Shown here: positions 17,390 to 26,838 of the stretch, in pieces
How positions within the stretch are numbered: position 1 is the stretch's first letter
Layout: each line of letters starts with the position of its first letter
NCBI GenBank assembly: GCA_027623015.1
Contig: JAQBVR010000002.1
Coordinates: 1-64,000, forward strand
From: a bacterium
GTDB taxonomy: Bacteria; Patescibacteriota; Gracilibacteria; Peribacterales; Peribacteraceae
Reading direction: 5' to 3'
Length of the DNA stretch: 64,000 nucleotides
Translations under genes and position numbers: made by a program
The notes under the pieces: generated by a model
What the model was told of the DNA's origin: nothing
What the model saw: only the letters and a program-made list of their open reading frames with translations
Database searches by the model: none

Positions 17390-18334
17390 ATGATCTCCAA
17401 ATGGACTACAACAGAGCTACAAAGACTCGATGCTTTTATTGCTCAGAATTCTCCTGACCTGAGCAGAAGTCGCATCCAAAAGCTTATCGCACTTGGTGGT
17501 GTAGAGGTAAACGGAGAAGAGGTTGTGAAGTCATCCCACAAACTTCATGTTGGCGATAGTGTTTCTCTCGATCTCGATGTGCAGTCCGTCGTCGATGTCA
17601 GTATCACTCCTGTGGATATTCAATTAGAGATTTTGTATGAAGATCGTGATTGTATGGTCATCAATAAGCCTGCTGGGTATGCGGTTCATCCAGGTTCTGG
17701 TATGGCTGCTGACGAGACCACTATTTTGCATGGCGTTTCATTTCTCTTCGCTGCACATTCTATTCCATTTAACGAAAGTTCTATACTCGTCCACCGACTC
17801 GATAAAGACACGACAGGATGTTTGCTGATTGCCAAATCTGAGAAAGCACACACAGATCTACAGAAACAATTTGCGCAGCGTGATGTGTCGAAGAAGTACC
17901 TTGCTATAGTTGCTGGGACTCCAGACCCTGCTACAGCTATTATAGATGCTCCCATAGGACGAAATCTTACAGACAGGACAAAGATGTCTGTCATGCGTAC
18001 AAGCATCAGTCGTGAAGCTAAGACTTCGTATGAGACTATCGATAGTTGTGGTAAATGCTCTCTTCTCTGCTGTGACCTCTACACAGGTAGAACGCACCAG
18101 GTGCGTGTGCATCTTTCTTCCATTGGGTATCCTATCTTAGGTGATACTACATATGCTTCTCCTTCTAGCGGTGAATTGTCTAAAAAATTAGACATTTCAT
18201 CTTTGTGTCTCCATGCATGGAAACTTACTTTCGTTTCCTTGAAGGAGATGAAGGACATCGTTGTGGAGTGTGAGCCACCTGAAGCATTTACTGCAGCGTT
18301 GACAGCTGCAGCATTGGAAATGAGTACTACATAG
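17390..18334 (+). CDS. rluD: RluA/RluD-family pseudouridine synthase with S4 domain
   Basis: Converts specific uridines of 23S rRNA to pseudouridine. It is 314 residues with an N-terminal S4 domain (about 8-65) and the RluA catalytic domain. Motif II VHRLDKDTTGCLLIAKS includes the catalytic Asp, and the C-terminal GRTHQVRVHL and LHAWKL blocks are present. A TATAGT 6 nt before the ATG suggests a leaderless mRNA. The exact target uridines cannot be read from sequence, so the rluD symbol is by family resemblance. Confidence 0.88.
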   Translation: MISKWTTTELQRLDAFIAQNSPDLSRSRIQKLIALGGVEVNGEEVVKSSHKLHVGDSVSLDLDVQSVVDVSITPVDIQLEILYEDRDCMVINKPAGYAVHPGSGMAADETTILHGVSFLFAAHSIPFNESSILVHRLDKDTTGCLLIAKSEKAHTDLQKQFAQRDVSKKYLAIVAGTPDPATAIIDAPIGRNLTDRTKMSVMRTSISREAKTSYETIDSCGKCSLLCCDLYTGRTHQVRVHLSSIGYPILGDTTYASPSSGELSKKLDISSLCLHAWKLTFVSLKEMKDIVVECEPPEAFTAALTAAALEMSTT

Positions 18335-18370
18335 TACAAATGTCACTCTTAGCCTAGCACCTTACTCTCT

Positions 18371-18519
18371 TGCCAGCCGCCTTGTTTGAAAGAGGGCATG
18401 AGATAGTTGGCTCATCCAGTCCATGAGTGCCAAGTGACCCGCTGGTCAGCTTGGTCGAAGTGTGAACAGTAATGAAAAGCAAGAATGTCCCGAGTGAGGC
18501 TCGGCTGGCAGCGTTTTTT
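18371..18519 (+). ncRNA. Candidate structured RNA closed by a 9-bp stem and ended by T6
   Basis: Inside the 388-bp gene-free gap between two convergent genes. TGCCAGCCG (18371-18379) pairs perfectly with CGGCTGGCA (18502-18510), followed by TTTTTT at 18514-18519. Between them CCAAGTGACC / GGTCAGCTTGG forms a 10-bp hairpin with one bulge, and CCGAG/CTCGG a further small one. No open frame of note covers it. It could be an independent RNA or an elaborate 3' UTR/terminator of the upstream gene. It matches no family I recognise (not tmRNA, RNase P or SRP core). Confidence 0.4.
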
Positions 18520-18633
18520 GGTCCACTTTTTCGCGTAAAAAAGATGGAATGTAGTTTGGGATAAAAGACAGAAATGGCACATCTGCTATCTTCATCAAAA
18601 CATTTGGAATTCTCCTCGAACCCTCCCCTAGTC

Positions 18634-18651
18634 CCCTCCCTAAAGGGAGGG
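18634..18651. repeat. GC-rich perfect hairpin, REP-like
   Basis: CCCTCCCT-AA-AGGGAGGG, an 8-bp perfect inverted repeat in the remainder of the same gene-free gap, not followed by a T run. The flanking CCTCCCCTAGTCCCCTCCC is reminiscent of dispersed intergenic palindromes. Only one copy is in this window. Confidence 0.45.
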
Positions 18652-18722
18652 TGCCCTGCATAGGAGTACGAGAAAGCAAGGGGAATACATTTAACTATAC
18701 ATTGCTAGGTTACGCTTATTCC

Positions 18723-20456
18723 CTAACTTCTCCCTGCTCTGTAGATCACTGTGTATCTTGTTTTGTCTAATACTCTTCCATCTCCATCTCTAGCGATAAT
18801 CTCATAGAGGTTCTGCCCTCGACTCAGCGTTCCAAGTTGGCTATCTGCGATATAGTTCCAGAAGTCTTTTCCAGACTCGTAGAGTCGTAGTCTGTAGCCA
18901 TTTACCCAGACGCTCTCTGTAGCAGTACTTGTATGACCTTCTATTAACAACGAAGACCCTGTAGCGGTGTGCTTACTTCCAGCCGTCGGAGCGAATATAC
19001 TAAGGGATCCGGGTTGAATGGGGTCATTGTTGAGTATGATCATCTCTGATGACGAAGTTGATAGTGTTGTAATCTCAACTGAACTATTACTTTTTCCATC
19101 TGTTGTTTCTACAAGTCCTTCTGTGCCTTCTTCGATGAGTATTGTGATACTGGCAACATCACTCTTGTAACCCCCCTCGTTGAATGCATAGACGTTGTAG
19201 GTATTTCTTCCTGGGTTTAGATTATCGATATTGGTACTAGCGAGATAAGACCACGTTTCATCACCAGGTGAGAATAGTTGTAACCTGTAGTCATTGACCA
19301 TTACGCTTGTTGTACCTTCTGCTACCGTACCTTCTATGGTAAATCTACTTCGGAGTGTTCTGTATGTATCACCATTTTTTGCAGGACTTAAGATAGTAGG
19401 TGCTTCTGGTGGCTCTCTATCGCGTTTGATTTGACGACGTACTTCAGACAGTAGGTCTCCTCCTTCATCTAGAGCTGCAATGATGATTTCCACTTCATCT
19501 TGTTCTGGTAATGCAAGTTCTAGGCTAAATGTTCCTTTCTCTTCATTCTTCTCTGCTGTGTATCCATTTATGCGAACTCTATTGACTGCCTTGGAAATGC
19601 TACCTTCTACGACTATCACACTTTTTTGCACAGTGATGTCATTGTCTGGACTTGAAACGATAAGTGCTTCATTTCCTGTGTTTTCTGCAACTGTTGATTC
19701 TGATCCTTCTTTTATGTTTGTAACTCTTCGGACCTTTCTGCTGGTTGCAACAAAGTCAGACTTAAGTGCGAGTGGGTCTAGGGGGGAGCGATACTTGTAC
19801 AAGTCTTCACCATTTTGTATTTCATTTGGCATCGTAAATTGTTGCCCCTCACCGACGATGATGGGTATAACGCCATCTTTGTGGTTGACTGTTACGCCTA
19901 TGCCATCTGCTGCAAAGACAATGAGAGATCGTGATCGAACAATGCCTTCACTGCGGGATGGTACTGTCGCTTTCAAGACAGGAGTTTCTATAGATCGAAT
20001 AATCGATCCACTATATGACTGTGCTGTCGGAGTTGAAAACCAAAGCGCCCCCTGAGTAACACGTATGCTGATTTGTGATTGTGTCTGGCCAATGAAACTT
20101 TCTTCAATAGTAATTTCAGATAACTCGTCTAGTCTACCAAACGATCCATCGAAGAATTGCATTTGTGCATTTCCTCCAGCTCCAGTAGTAACAGTATCTC
20201 CGGGAAATAACTTCTGGTCATCTTCTGCTTTCTTGAATTCACTTCCTTCTATACTTACTTGCACAGATCCCCCACCTTCTACTATTAATGTTACAGCACT
20301 TCTTGCTATAGCATTGCCTACGCCGAAGAGTTTCAAAACCCAGCTACCAAGAAAGAAAAGTATGGCGATGATGATGACTATCCCTATGATGGGTTGCAAC
20401 ACATTTGGTTGTCTTTCATATCTATGCCCATGGCGTCTTGGGATTCGCTTTCGCAT
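18723..20456 (-). CDS. FecR-domain membrane protein with three Ig-like repeats
   Basis: 577 residues. A basic cytoplasmic N-terminus precedes one membrane helix (about 22-45). Then comes a FecR-like domain (about 58-200, with the SVQVSIEG...GDTVTTGAGGNAQMQFFDGS pattern). Three extracellular repeats follow, each with a VEG/IEG..VWVNGYRLRL-like core at about 285, 375 and 500. They look like Ig/glucodextranase-B-type sandwiches. Probable surface or wall-associated scaffold. No partner FecA/sigma factor is nearby, so a FecR signalling role is not supported. Ends convergently toward the structured gap. Confidence 0.75.
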   Translation of the reverse strand: MRKRIPRRHGHRYERQPNVLQPIIGIVIIIAILFFLGSWVLKLFGVGNAIARSAVTLIVEGGGSVQVSIEGSEFKKAEDDQKLFPGDTVTTGAGGNAQMQFFDGSFGRLDELSEITIEESFIGQTQSQISIRVTQGALWFSTPTAQSYSGSIIRSIETPVLKATVPSRSEGIVRSRSLIVFAADGIGVTVNHKDGVIPIIVGEGQQFTMPNEIQNGEDLYKYRSPLDPLALKSDFVATSRKVRRVTNIKEGSESTVAENTGNEALIVSSPDNDITVQKSVIVVEGSISKAVNRVRINGYTAEKNEEKGTFSLELALPEQDEVEIIIAALDEGGDLLSEVRRQIKRDREPPEAPTILSPAKNGDTYRTLRSRFTIEGTVAEGTTSVMVNDYRLQLFSPGDETWSYLASTNIDNLNPGRNTYNVYAFNEGGYKSDVASITILIEEGTEGLVETTDGKSNSSVEITTLSTSSSEMIILNNDPIQPGSLSIFAPTAGSKHTATGSSLLIEGHTSTATESVWVNGYRLRLYESGKDFWNYIADSQLGTLSRGQNLYEIIARDGDGRVLDKTRYTVIYRAGRS

Positions 20457-20476
20457 GAAACGAAGGAAGGTCTACC

Positions 20477-20506
20477 ATCATAGGAAATACTCTTCCTATA
20501 ACGCAA
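20477..20506 (-). promoter_or_regulatory. Possible promoter of the FecR-domain gene
   Basis: Minus strand TTGCGT (20506-20501), 18-bp spacer, TATGAT (20482-20477), about 20 nt before the ATG. Plausible but weaker than the others. The remaining ~175 bp up to the ATPase gene hold nothing I can call. Confidence 0.45.
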
Positions 20507-20682
20507 GGGTTATGGACCATTTTGGTACTCAGCTTACTCTGCATTCCTATCCATTATTTTCTCGGGTTCGTATTTATTCAAAAGGATTGTTGGACTATTG
20601 GAATACTGGAATATTAGGAATTGAACAATATTATCATAGTCTATTATCCTATTTTCTGTATTTCATTACAGCAATATTCTGA

Positions 20683-21810
20683 TTAGGTCGTCACTCTCTT
20701 TACTTCAGACTGTGTTGTAATCTTCTTTTCTACAAACTTCGCACCCCAGTCTGCCATGGTCATGTACCCAAGCTCTTTAGCCTGCTTCTCTATAGTTGAA
20801 GCAGTTTCATTCAGTAGTATTAATTCTCGAATTTCAGGAGTTATTACAAGGAGCTCAGGAACTGCCTTCACACCGTTGTATGTATTGTGGTCCGCAGGAT
20901 CACAGTTTGCGCCATCAACTTTGCATTCATCTGTAATTGTTCGCACGAGTCTCTGTGCTAGTATTGCTCTTATCGAAGGTGCAAATGTATAGGGACTTAC
21001 TCCCATAGAGAGAAATCGTGGGATGGCTTCTATAGCGGAGTTTGTGTGTAGTGTACTTAACACAAGGTGGCCAGTGAGCGCTGCATCGATAGCAGTCTGA
21101 GCTGTTTCCATGTCTCGGATCTCACCAACGAGGATGATGTCTGGGTCATGACGTAGTATAGAACGTAGTCCACTAGAGAAGTCGTAGTCGTGGTCGTGGT
21201 CTATCTGGCTTTGAACGATACCTGCAAGCTCGTATTCAATTGGGTTTTCCAATGTGATGATGTTGCGCTCTTTTCCTACCATCGTATTTAGTAAAGAGTA
21301 CAGCGTTGTTGTCTTACCAGATCCTGTAGGACCTGTAACGAGAATCAATCCATTTGGCAGCTTCATCAACTCTGAAAGTGATTCGTGAATCATGCTTGGA
21401 AATCCGAGTTCTTCCAGAGGGACGATACCCTTATTTGGATCGAGCAATCGGAGTGTATATGTCTCTCCAAATCGTGATGGAATGCTCGCCACACGAACGT
21501 TGACTGTTCGCCCTGGAGCTTCAAACGTATATTGACCGTCTTGTGGGATGTTTGTAACGTTTAGTTTGAGTTTAGATTTGAATTTTACACGACGTATTAA
21601 GTCTATGTACGCTTCTGTTCCTAGTTTTGAAAGCAGCATAAGAACACCATGTAAACGTATCTCTAGTCTAACAAAGTCCTTCTCTGGTGAGGTGTGAATA
21701 TCGGACACTCCTTTCTCTACACTATATTGTTCCAGCGCATCAAGTAGATGAGTACCGTCTAGTGTATCCCATTGTAGGGTGTCCCAATCTCTGGCAGGAG
21801 TCTCGTTCAT
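20683..21810 (-). CDS. GspE/PilB-type secretion or pilus ATPase, short form
   Basis: 375 residues, lacking the N-terminal GspE_N domain of full-length (~550 residue) PilB. The N2 domain (SDIHTSPEKDFVRLEIR) is followed by Walker A GPTGSGKTTTLYS, the Asp-box TLENPIEYELAGIVQSQ, Walker B ILVGEIRD and the His box STLHTNSA. A CX5-6C pair (ECKVDGANC) corresponds to the zinc-binding loop of GspE/PilB. It should power a type IV pilus or type II-like machine, but no pilin or platform gene is next to it. Divergent from the PBP gene. Confidence 0.85.
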   Translation of the reverse strand: MNETPARDWDTLQWDTLDGTHLLDALEQYSVEKGVSDIHTSPEKDFVRLEIRLHGVLMLLSKLGTEAYIDLIRRVKFKSKLKLNVTNIPQDGQYTFEAPGRTVNVRVASIPSRFGETYTLRLLDPNKGIVPLEELGFPSMIHESLSELMKLPNGLILVTGPTGSGKTTTLYSLLNTMVGKERNIITLENPIEYELAGIVQSQIDHDHDYDFSSGLRSILRHDPDIILVGEIRDMETAQTAIDAALTGHLVLSTLHTNSAIEAIPRFLSMGVSPYTFAPSIRAILAQRLVRTITDECKVDGANCDPADHNTYNGVKAVPELLVITPEIRELILLNETASTIEKQAKELGYMTMADWGAKFVEKKITTQSEVKRVTT

Positions 21811-21817
21811 TCATCTT

Positions 21818-21846
21818 ATTTTACCACAAATCGACCCCTTTGTTAA
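21818..21846 (-). promoter_or_regulatory. Promoter of the PilB-like ATPase gene
   Basis: Minus strand TTAACA (21846-21841), 17-bp spacer, TAAAAT (21823-21818), 7 nt before the ATG at 21810. Near-leaderless. The -35 overlaps the PBP start codon on the other strand. Confidence 0.6.
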
Positions 21847-24440
21847 TGGCTTTGCTGCACTCTATCACACGCTCACCTGACGATTGGTCTACAATCTCAT
21901 CCTCTATGCTTGCACAATATTCTCAGATATCGGAAACACAGCGCAAGCGTTCTATTGCTCAACGGCTATGGATAGTCCATGGAGCCTTACTCTTTTGTGC
22001 TTTGATCATTGTTGCACGCCTTCTTGAGTTGCAAGTTATTAAAGGAGAGGAGTATCACGCTCAGGCACAAGCTCAGCATTTTGGGGGGGTAGTGCTTCCT
22101 GCGAAACGCGGAGAGATATTGAGCCGAAACAGTAAAACATTTGAAACAAGCATCTTAGCGACGAACACCACACTGGATATGGTATATGTAGATCCTCTAA
22201 TAACAGAGTCTCCATCTATTATTGCTCAGGAGTTATCGGAAATATTGCTAACGAAAGAATTCCATGAATTTTGTGCTAGTGGTCATTCAGATTGCCCGCG
22301 TGAATTTGTAGAATTTTACTCAGGTGCATTTGACCCTATTCAAAGACTTAATGCTCTTTATACAGGTGCTCTACTAGAGCCTATCCCAGAAAATTTGCCA
22401 GCTATCTCTGCTAGTGAGATCCCAGACCTTGAAAGTGTGCGTCGGTCTTTTGCTCGCAATATTGAGGATCGCATTTCCGAAAAACGCGTGACATTTGTTC
22501 CCTTAAGCTATGGTGCGACTAAAGCACAGATGACTGAGGTTGCTGATCTTTCTATTCCTGGAGTGACTGTTGCTTTTAGCACACAGCTCATTTACGCAAA
22601 TCCTGAACAGATTGACCAGTCTCACATCGCAACTATTTCTCGTCGCTTGAGTGTTCCACTTGAAGCAGATGCAGATGTTATTCGTCGATTACTGCGCACT
22701 CGTTCATTGCGTTATGTTCCTATCATGCGACAGCTTCCCCCTCTACTATCTTCTCGTCTCCGTGAACGTAAAAGTGAATCAGCTGCATCCACAGCAGACC
22801 GTCGTAAACGATCTGCAACGTCTGAAGAGGCTCAGGCAATCATCGATCCACTCTGGAGTATCGCTCTCATACCAGAGCATTGGCGTTTTTACCCCGATGA
22901 AACTGTTGCCTCTCATGTCATAGGATTCCTGAATACAACACAGGAAGCACAGTATGGTATTGAGCGTACGTTTGACCCTCAGCTTCGTGGCCAAGAAGGT
23001 CTCATCCGAACTCTTAGTGACCCATCTGGTGGTCAGATCCTTACCGCTGAGCAAAGAGTGATAGACCCACGAGATGGCGATAGCGTCATCTTGACTATCG
23101 ATCGTTACATCCAGCGAGAGGTAGAACGTCTCATGCAAGATGCTGTAGAGCGATTTAACGCAGACAGTGGTCAGGCTATTGTCATGGAGCCTGATACTGG
23201 ACGTATTCTTGCGATGGTCAACGCGCCTCTGTTTAATAGTAATAACTATGGTACTGTGTATGAGTATGCTCCTGTCTATCTAGACTCTCCGAGCCAAAAG
23301 GAGATCGTTGTTGAGCTCTACCATCCTAAGACTCGAGAATTTATCTTACGTGCGTATTGGGGTGACCTCTTCACAGAGGCTGGCCGTAAAATCATCAGTG
23401 TGGAGAAGCAACAGAAAATTACTGCAGTTGAAATACTGTATAACCTTAAAGATGTCGTTCGGTACTATATGTATATAGGAGAAAATAGCCGACGGGAGAT
23501 TTTCCCTACAAACCGTGCAGACATCTGGCTGAAGTATAAAAACAACATCGGTGTCGGTGCGTACTTGAACAGAACTATTCAAGAGATCTATGAACCAGGG
23601 TCTGTAATGAAACCCATCACTATGGCTATCGCTCTTGACCAAGGAGAAGTCACCCCAACAGACACGTATCTTGACGAAGAACCAGTAGAGGTAGATGAAT
23701 TCACTATTCGTAATGTGTTAAACAGGTACTTCGGCTTAGTCACGATGACGAACTGCCTTGAGCAGTCCATCAATACGTGTATGACGACAGTCTCTGGAAA
23801 ACTTGGACGGAAACTCTTTCACCGTATGCTAGAGAGATTTGGCTTTAGCAACATCACCGGTATTGAGTTAGAGGATGAGCTCCCTGGTGAGATGCTCCCG
23901 TGGAGAAATTGGAGTAATGCTCTTCTTGCAACGTCTGCGTATGGCCAAGGAATATCTGCGACTCCCCTTCAGGTGATTACAGCGTTTTCTGCACTTGCAA
24001 ATGGTGGACGTCTTATGCGTCCGATGATTATCGATAGTATTCTCAAGGGGGATGGAACAGTAGAACGTTCGAAGCCACACATTGTCGATCAAGTCATCAC
24101 AACAGAAACGTCGGAAACTATCTCTGCTATGCTTGTGAGTTCAGTCGACAATGGTGTAGCGCGACCTGCTAAGGTACAAGGGTATAAGATTGCTGGTAAG
24201 ACAGGAACAAGTCAGATCGCAGGACCAGGGGGGCAGTATGAGTATGGTACAGGAGCAAACATCACCTCGTTTGTGGGCTATGCTCCCATTCATAACCCTG
24301 AGTTCATCATTCTTGTAAAGTTCGATAGGCCTCGTGGCGATAGGTATGAGTATGGATCTCAAACTGCGGCTCCTATCTTTAAAGAGATCGCAGCGTTCTT
24401 GTTTAAGTATTATGGAATACCGCCTGATGACAACGGCTAA
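21846..24440 (+). CDS. Class B penicillin-binding protein (FtsI/SpoVD-like transpeptidase) with large insertion
   Basis: 864 residues from the ATG at 21846. The ORF track start (21687) lies inside the opposite gene. One membrane helix is near residue 50. A PBP dimerisation domain is followed by the transpeptidase domain, with intact SxxK (S586 in GSVMKP), SxN (S641 in QSINTC) and KTGT (K785). It cross-links peptidoglycan at septum or wall. Unusually, about 100 residues are inserted at ~470-575, between MVNAPLFNSNNYG and IYEPGSVMKP, where related enzymes have ~20. The protein has no PASTA repeats. A terminator follows. Confidence 0.92.
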   Translation: MALLHSITRSPDDWSTISSSMLAQYSQISETQRKRSIAQRLWIVHGALLFCALIIVARLLELQVIKGEEYHAQAQAQHFGGVVLPAKRGEILSRNSKTFETSILATNTTLDMVYVDPLITESPSIIAQELSEILLTKEFHEFCASGHSDCPREFVEFYSGAFDPIQRLNALYTGALLEPIPENLPAISASEIPDLESVRRSFARNIEDRISEKRVTFVPLSYGATKAQMTEVADLSIPGVTVAFSTQLIYANPEQIDQSHIATISRRLSVPLEADADVIRRLLRTRSLRYVPIMRQLPPLLSSRLRERKSESAASTADRRKRSATSEEAQAIIDPLWSIALIPEHWRFYPDETVASHVIGFLNTTQEAQYGIERTFDPQLRGQEGLIRTLSDPSGGQILTAEQRVIDPRDGDSVILTIDRYIQREVERLMQDAVERFNADSGQAIVMEPDTGRILAMVNAPLFNSNNYGTVYEYAPVYLDSPSQKEIVVELYHPKTREFILRAYWGDLFTEAGRKIISVEKQQKITAVEILYNLKDVVRYYMYIGENSRREIFPTNRADIWLKYKNNIGVGAYLNRTIQEIYEPGSVMKPITMAIALDQGEVTPTDTYLDEEPVEVDEFTIRNVLNRYFGLVTMTNCLEQSINTCMTTVSGKLGRKLFHRMLERFGFSNITGIELEDELPGEMLPWRNWSNALLATSAYGQGISATPLQVITAFSALANGGRLMRPMIIDSILKGDGTVERSKPHIVDQVITTETSETISAMLVSSVDNGVARPAKVQGYKIAGKTGTSQIAGPGGQYEYGTGANITSFVGYAPIHNPEFIILVKFDRPRGDRYEYGSQTAAPIFKEIAAFLFKYYGIPPDDNG

Positions 24441-24457
24441 ATCCCAAATTACAAGCA

Positions 24458-24505
24458 CCAAATCCCAATACTTGTGTTAGTTTGGGATTTGGGATTTGGT
24501 TTTTT
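24458..24505 (+). terminator. Terminator of the PBP gene built from AAATCCC-type repeats
   Basis: CCAAATCCCAA (24458-24468) pairs with TTGGGATTTGG (24482-24492) over 11 bp, and a T6 run follows at 24500-24505. Short TTTGGGATTT units are repeated in it. Confidence 0.7.
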
Positions 24506-24604
24506 GGGATTTCATAGGTTGTAGTATTTGACTACTACGTAAATGAATCATATCATCACACGTAGTTTTGGATCATTCACAGCAGCGGAATATGTATATG
24601 TATA

Positions 24605-24830
24605 CCTACAATTCATTGTAGGCCTAACTTTTTAGGAGATTCTGTCTCTTATGAGGTTGGGCTTATAATGTGCCCTATGTAAAACCATCAACCGCCCGGT
24701 TGACTTCTTTGAAAATAGGTATTCATAAATTGGCCAAGATTACGTCGGCCTAACACATTCCACACTGCAATGTGAAAATACCGGGACTCAAGAAGAGCTG
24801 AACATGTGCGCCGCACATGACTCAGCTCTT
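24605..24830. other. Series of hairpins in a 574-bp gene-free gap, candidate ncRNA
   Basis: No ORF of note lies between 24441 and 25014. The region holds consecutive hairpins: CCTACAA/TTGTAGG (24605-24622), CCTAA/TTAGG (24623-24636), then after a TATAAT (24664-24669) CAACC/GGTTG, TTGGCC/GGCC, CACATT/AATGTG, and a long one at 24793-24830 (AAGAGCTGA / TCAGCTCTT plus CATGTGC/GCACATG). Direction is probably + from the TATAAT, but its -35 is poor. I do not recognise a known RNA family. Confidence 0.4.
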
Positions 24831-25014
24831 CATCCTATCTGAAATAGTCCATTGTCTGAACCAAGATTTTCTTGATTTGAAAGATTAACGTGATTATGTA
24901 TTTTGCCTCCTGCCTATCCATTAAATCCTTTAATTAAGGTTCAGATAATTGGTGATGCTTTATCTATGTTTCTTTCACCCAAAATACACAAATTACCCTT
25001 CTTACCCAAGATAC

Positions 25015-26793
25015 CTATTTCACTGTGACGCTTTTGGCTAAGTTTCTAGGCATATCGGGGTCCTTCCCTCTTTTGACGGCAAGATAGTATGCGAGGACTT
25101 GTATCGGAATGATGTTGATGAGTGCTTGAGCATTTCCCACATCTGGTACTTTGAGCCATTCATCAAAAGCCTCGTTGTTTTCTGGCGCTACACCTATAGT
25201 CATGGCTCCTCGTGACTTTATTTCTATGGTATTGGAGATGATGTCTGTGGTTACTTCGTCGTTTCCTACAAGAGCGATGCATGGTGTCCCCTCCTCGATC
25301 AACGCAATGGGTCCGTGCTTGAGCTCTCCGCCAGCGAAACCTTCTGCATGGATGTAACTGACCTCTTGGATCTTGATCGCGCTCTCGAGTGCCATAGGGT
25401 AGTTCCAGCTTTTTCCTATGATGTATAGGTCTTCTTTGTCTTGAATCATTTCCGCAAGCTTCTCTATACGCTCGACGTATCGAGGGTTGAGGAGCTCAGT
25501 GATCTGTCCTGCAGACTCGAGGAGTAGAGTTTTTCCTTCGTGAAGTTGGTTCTTCATTGCATAGGCGATCATCATGAGCACCGCCATCTGTCCTGTGAGA
25601 GCTTTGGTAGACGCTACTGCTCGTTCTGGTCCTGCGTTTATGAGGAGAGTGTAGTCTGCCTCTCTGTCGATGCTTGATCCTTCGACGTTCACGATAGCGA
25701 GAACTTTAGCTCCTTTGGACTTGGCGACTTTCATTGCTTCGAGTACATCTGCTGTTTCACCACTTTGACTTACAGCTATCATTAAGCTCTCTGGCTGGAG
25801 GAAGTGGTGGTAGACTTTGAATTCTGATGCAGGAGCAAAGTTGATGTGGTGCTCTGCGATAACAGAGAAGAAGTACTCAGCAGCCATGCAAGCCTTGCCT
25901 GCTGTACCGCATCCTACAAGGAATGTTCCTTTTGCATCGGTGATTGCTTTTGCAATAGTTTTGATCTGCTCTTCATCTTGGTTTACAGCTCTGGCGATAC
26001 TTTCTTTCTGGTCCATGATCTCCTTCAGCATGAAGTGCGCGAATTCTCCTTTGTGTGCCTGTTCTACAGACCATGTTATCTCTACCTCACGCTTTGGTCG
26101 CTCTTCTCCTGATGCTATATCTGTAAAGAGTATAGACTTGCCATCACAGACAACCATCTCTCCATCATCGAGGTATTGCACTGTTTTCGTGTGCTCGGCA
26201 AATGCAGGAATGTCAGAAGCGATAAAGTACCCTCCTTTTGTCTTGTTTACTCCGACAATAAGTGGTGAGCCTGTTCTTGCTGCAACGATAGTTTCGGATG
26301 TCGTGTTCATAGCAAGAAGTGCATAGCGACCATCAAACATCTTACATGCGTTTCGTACAGCATGAGCGAAGTCATCTGTGGATTTCATCTCTTCTTCTAT
26401 GAGGTGTGGGATGATCTCCGTATCTGTTTCAGATTTGAACGTGTGCCCTTTGGTTATTAGGTCATCTCGTAGCTCCTGATAGTTCTCAATGATTCCATTG
26501 TGCACGACAGCGATTGTGCCGTCTCCACTCATATGCGGATGAGCGTTGACTGATGTGACACCTCCGTGAGTGGCCCACCTCGTATGAGCGATAGCGAGTG
26601 AGGATGTACTACAAAAAATACTACTATCTACTCCACTGATCTTTCCTGTGTCTTTTTGAATCTTGATGGCACCATCTTGCTTACATGCAACACCCCAAGA
26701 GTCGTACCCTCTGTATTCCAGATGTTTTATACCATCGCTGACGATTTTGCCTGCATCGGTACGTGGTCCGACATATCCAGATATTCCACACAT
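25015..26793 (-). CDS. glmS: Glutamine-fructose-6-phosphate aminotransferase (isomerising)
   Basis: Makes glucosamine-6-phosphate from fructose-6-phosphate and glutamine, the entry to UDP-GlcNAc for the cell wall. It is 592 residues. The N-terminal Ntn glutaminase begins MCGISGYVG, with the nucleophilic Cys2. RWATHGGV and the HNGIIENY motif are present. Two SIS domains follow (SQSGETADVLEA, TKALTGQMAVL) and the protein ends in KSVTVK, the family's catalytic C-tail. No glmS ribozyme sits upstream: the promoter is only 8 nt before the ATG. Confidence 0.97.
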   Translation of the reverse strand: MCGISGYVGPRTDAGKIVSDGIKHLEYRGYDSWGVACKQDGAIKIQKDTGKISGVDSSIFCSTSSLAIAHTRWATHGGVTSVNAHPHMSGDGTIAVVHNGIIENYQELRDDLITKGHTFKSETDTEIIPHLIEEEMKSTDDFAHAVRNACKMFDGRYALLAMNTTSETIVAARTGSPLIVGVNKTKGGYFIASDIPAFAEHTKTVQYLDDGEMVVCDGKSILFTDIASGEERPKREVEITWSVEQAHKGEFAHFMLKEIMDQKESIARAVNQDEEQIKTIAKAITDAKGTFLVGCGTAGKACMAAEYFFSVIAEHHINFAPASEFKVYHHFLQPESLMIAVSQSGETADVLEAMKVAKSKGAKVLAIVNVEGSSIDREADYTLLINAGPERAVASTKALTGQMAVLMMIAYAMKNQLHEGKTLLLESAGQITELLNPRYVERIEKLAEMIQDKEDLYIIGKSWNYPMALESAIKIQEVSYIHAEGFAGGELKHGPIALIEEGTPCIALVGNDEVTTDIISNTIEIKSRGAMTIGVAPENNEAFDEWLKVPDVGNAQALINIIPIQVLAYYLAVKRGKDPDMPRNLAKSVTVK

Positions 26794-26800
26794 GATAGGT

Positions 26801-26829
26801 AGTTAACTTGAATTTCGTTATTTAGTCAA
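26801..26829 (-). promoter_or_regulatory. glmS promoter, near-leaderless
   Basis: Minus strand TTGACT (26829-26824), 17-bp spacer, TTAACT (26806-26801), with the ATG at 26793. The leader would be zero to a few nucleotides. Confidence 0.65.
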
Positions 26830-26838
26830 TACAAGGTA

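Noticed and set aside
18446-18679. 77-residue minus-strand ORF in the rluD-FecR gap
   Set aside because: It runs through the palindromic CCCTCCCT/AGGGAGGG repeat and antisense to the structured element. Composition looks like translated repeat DNA.
25151-26326. Several + strand ORFs inside glmS (for example 169 residues)
   Set aside because: Shadows of a highly conserved complete glmS.
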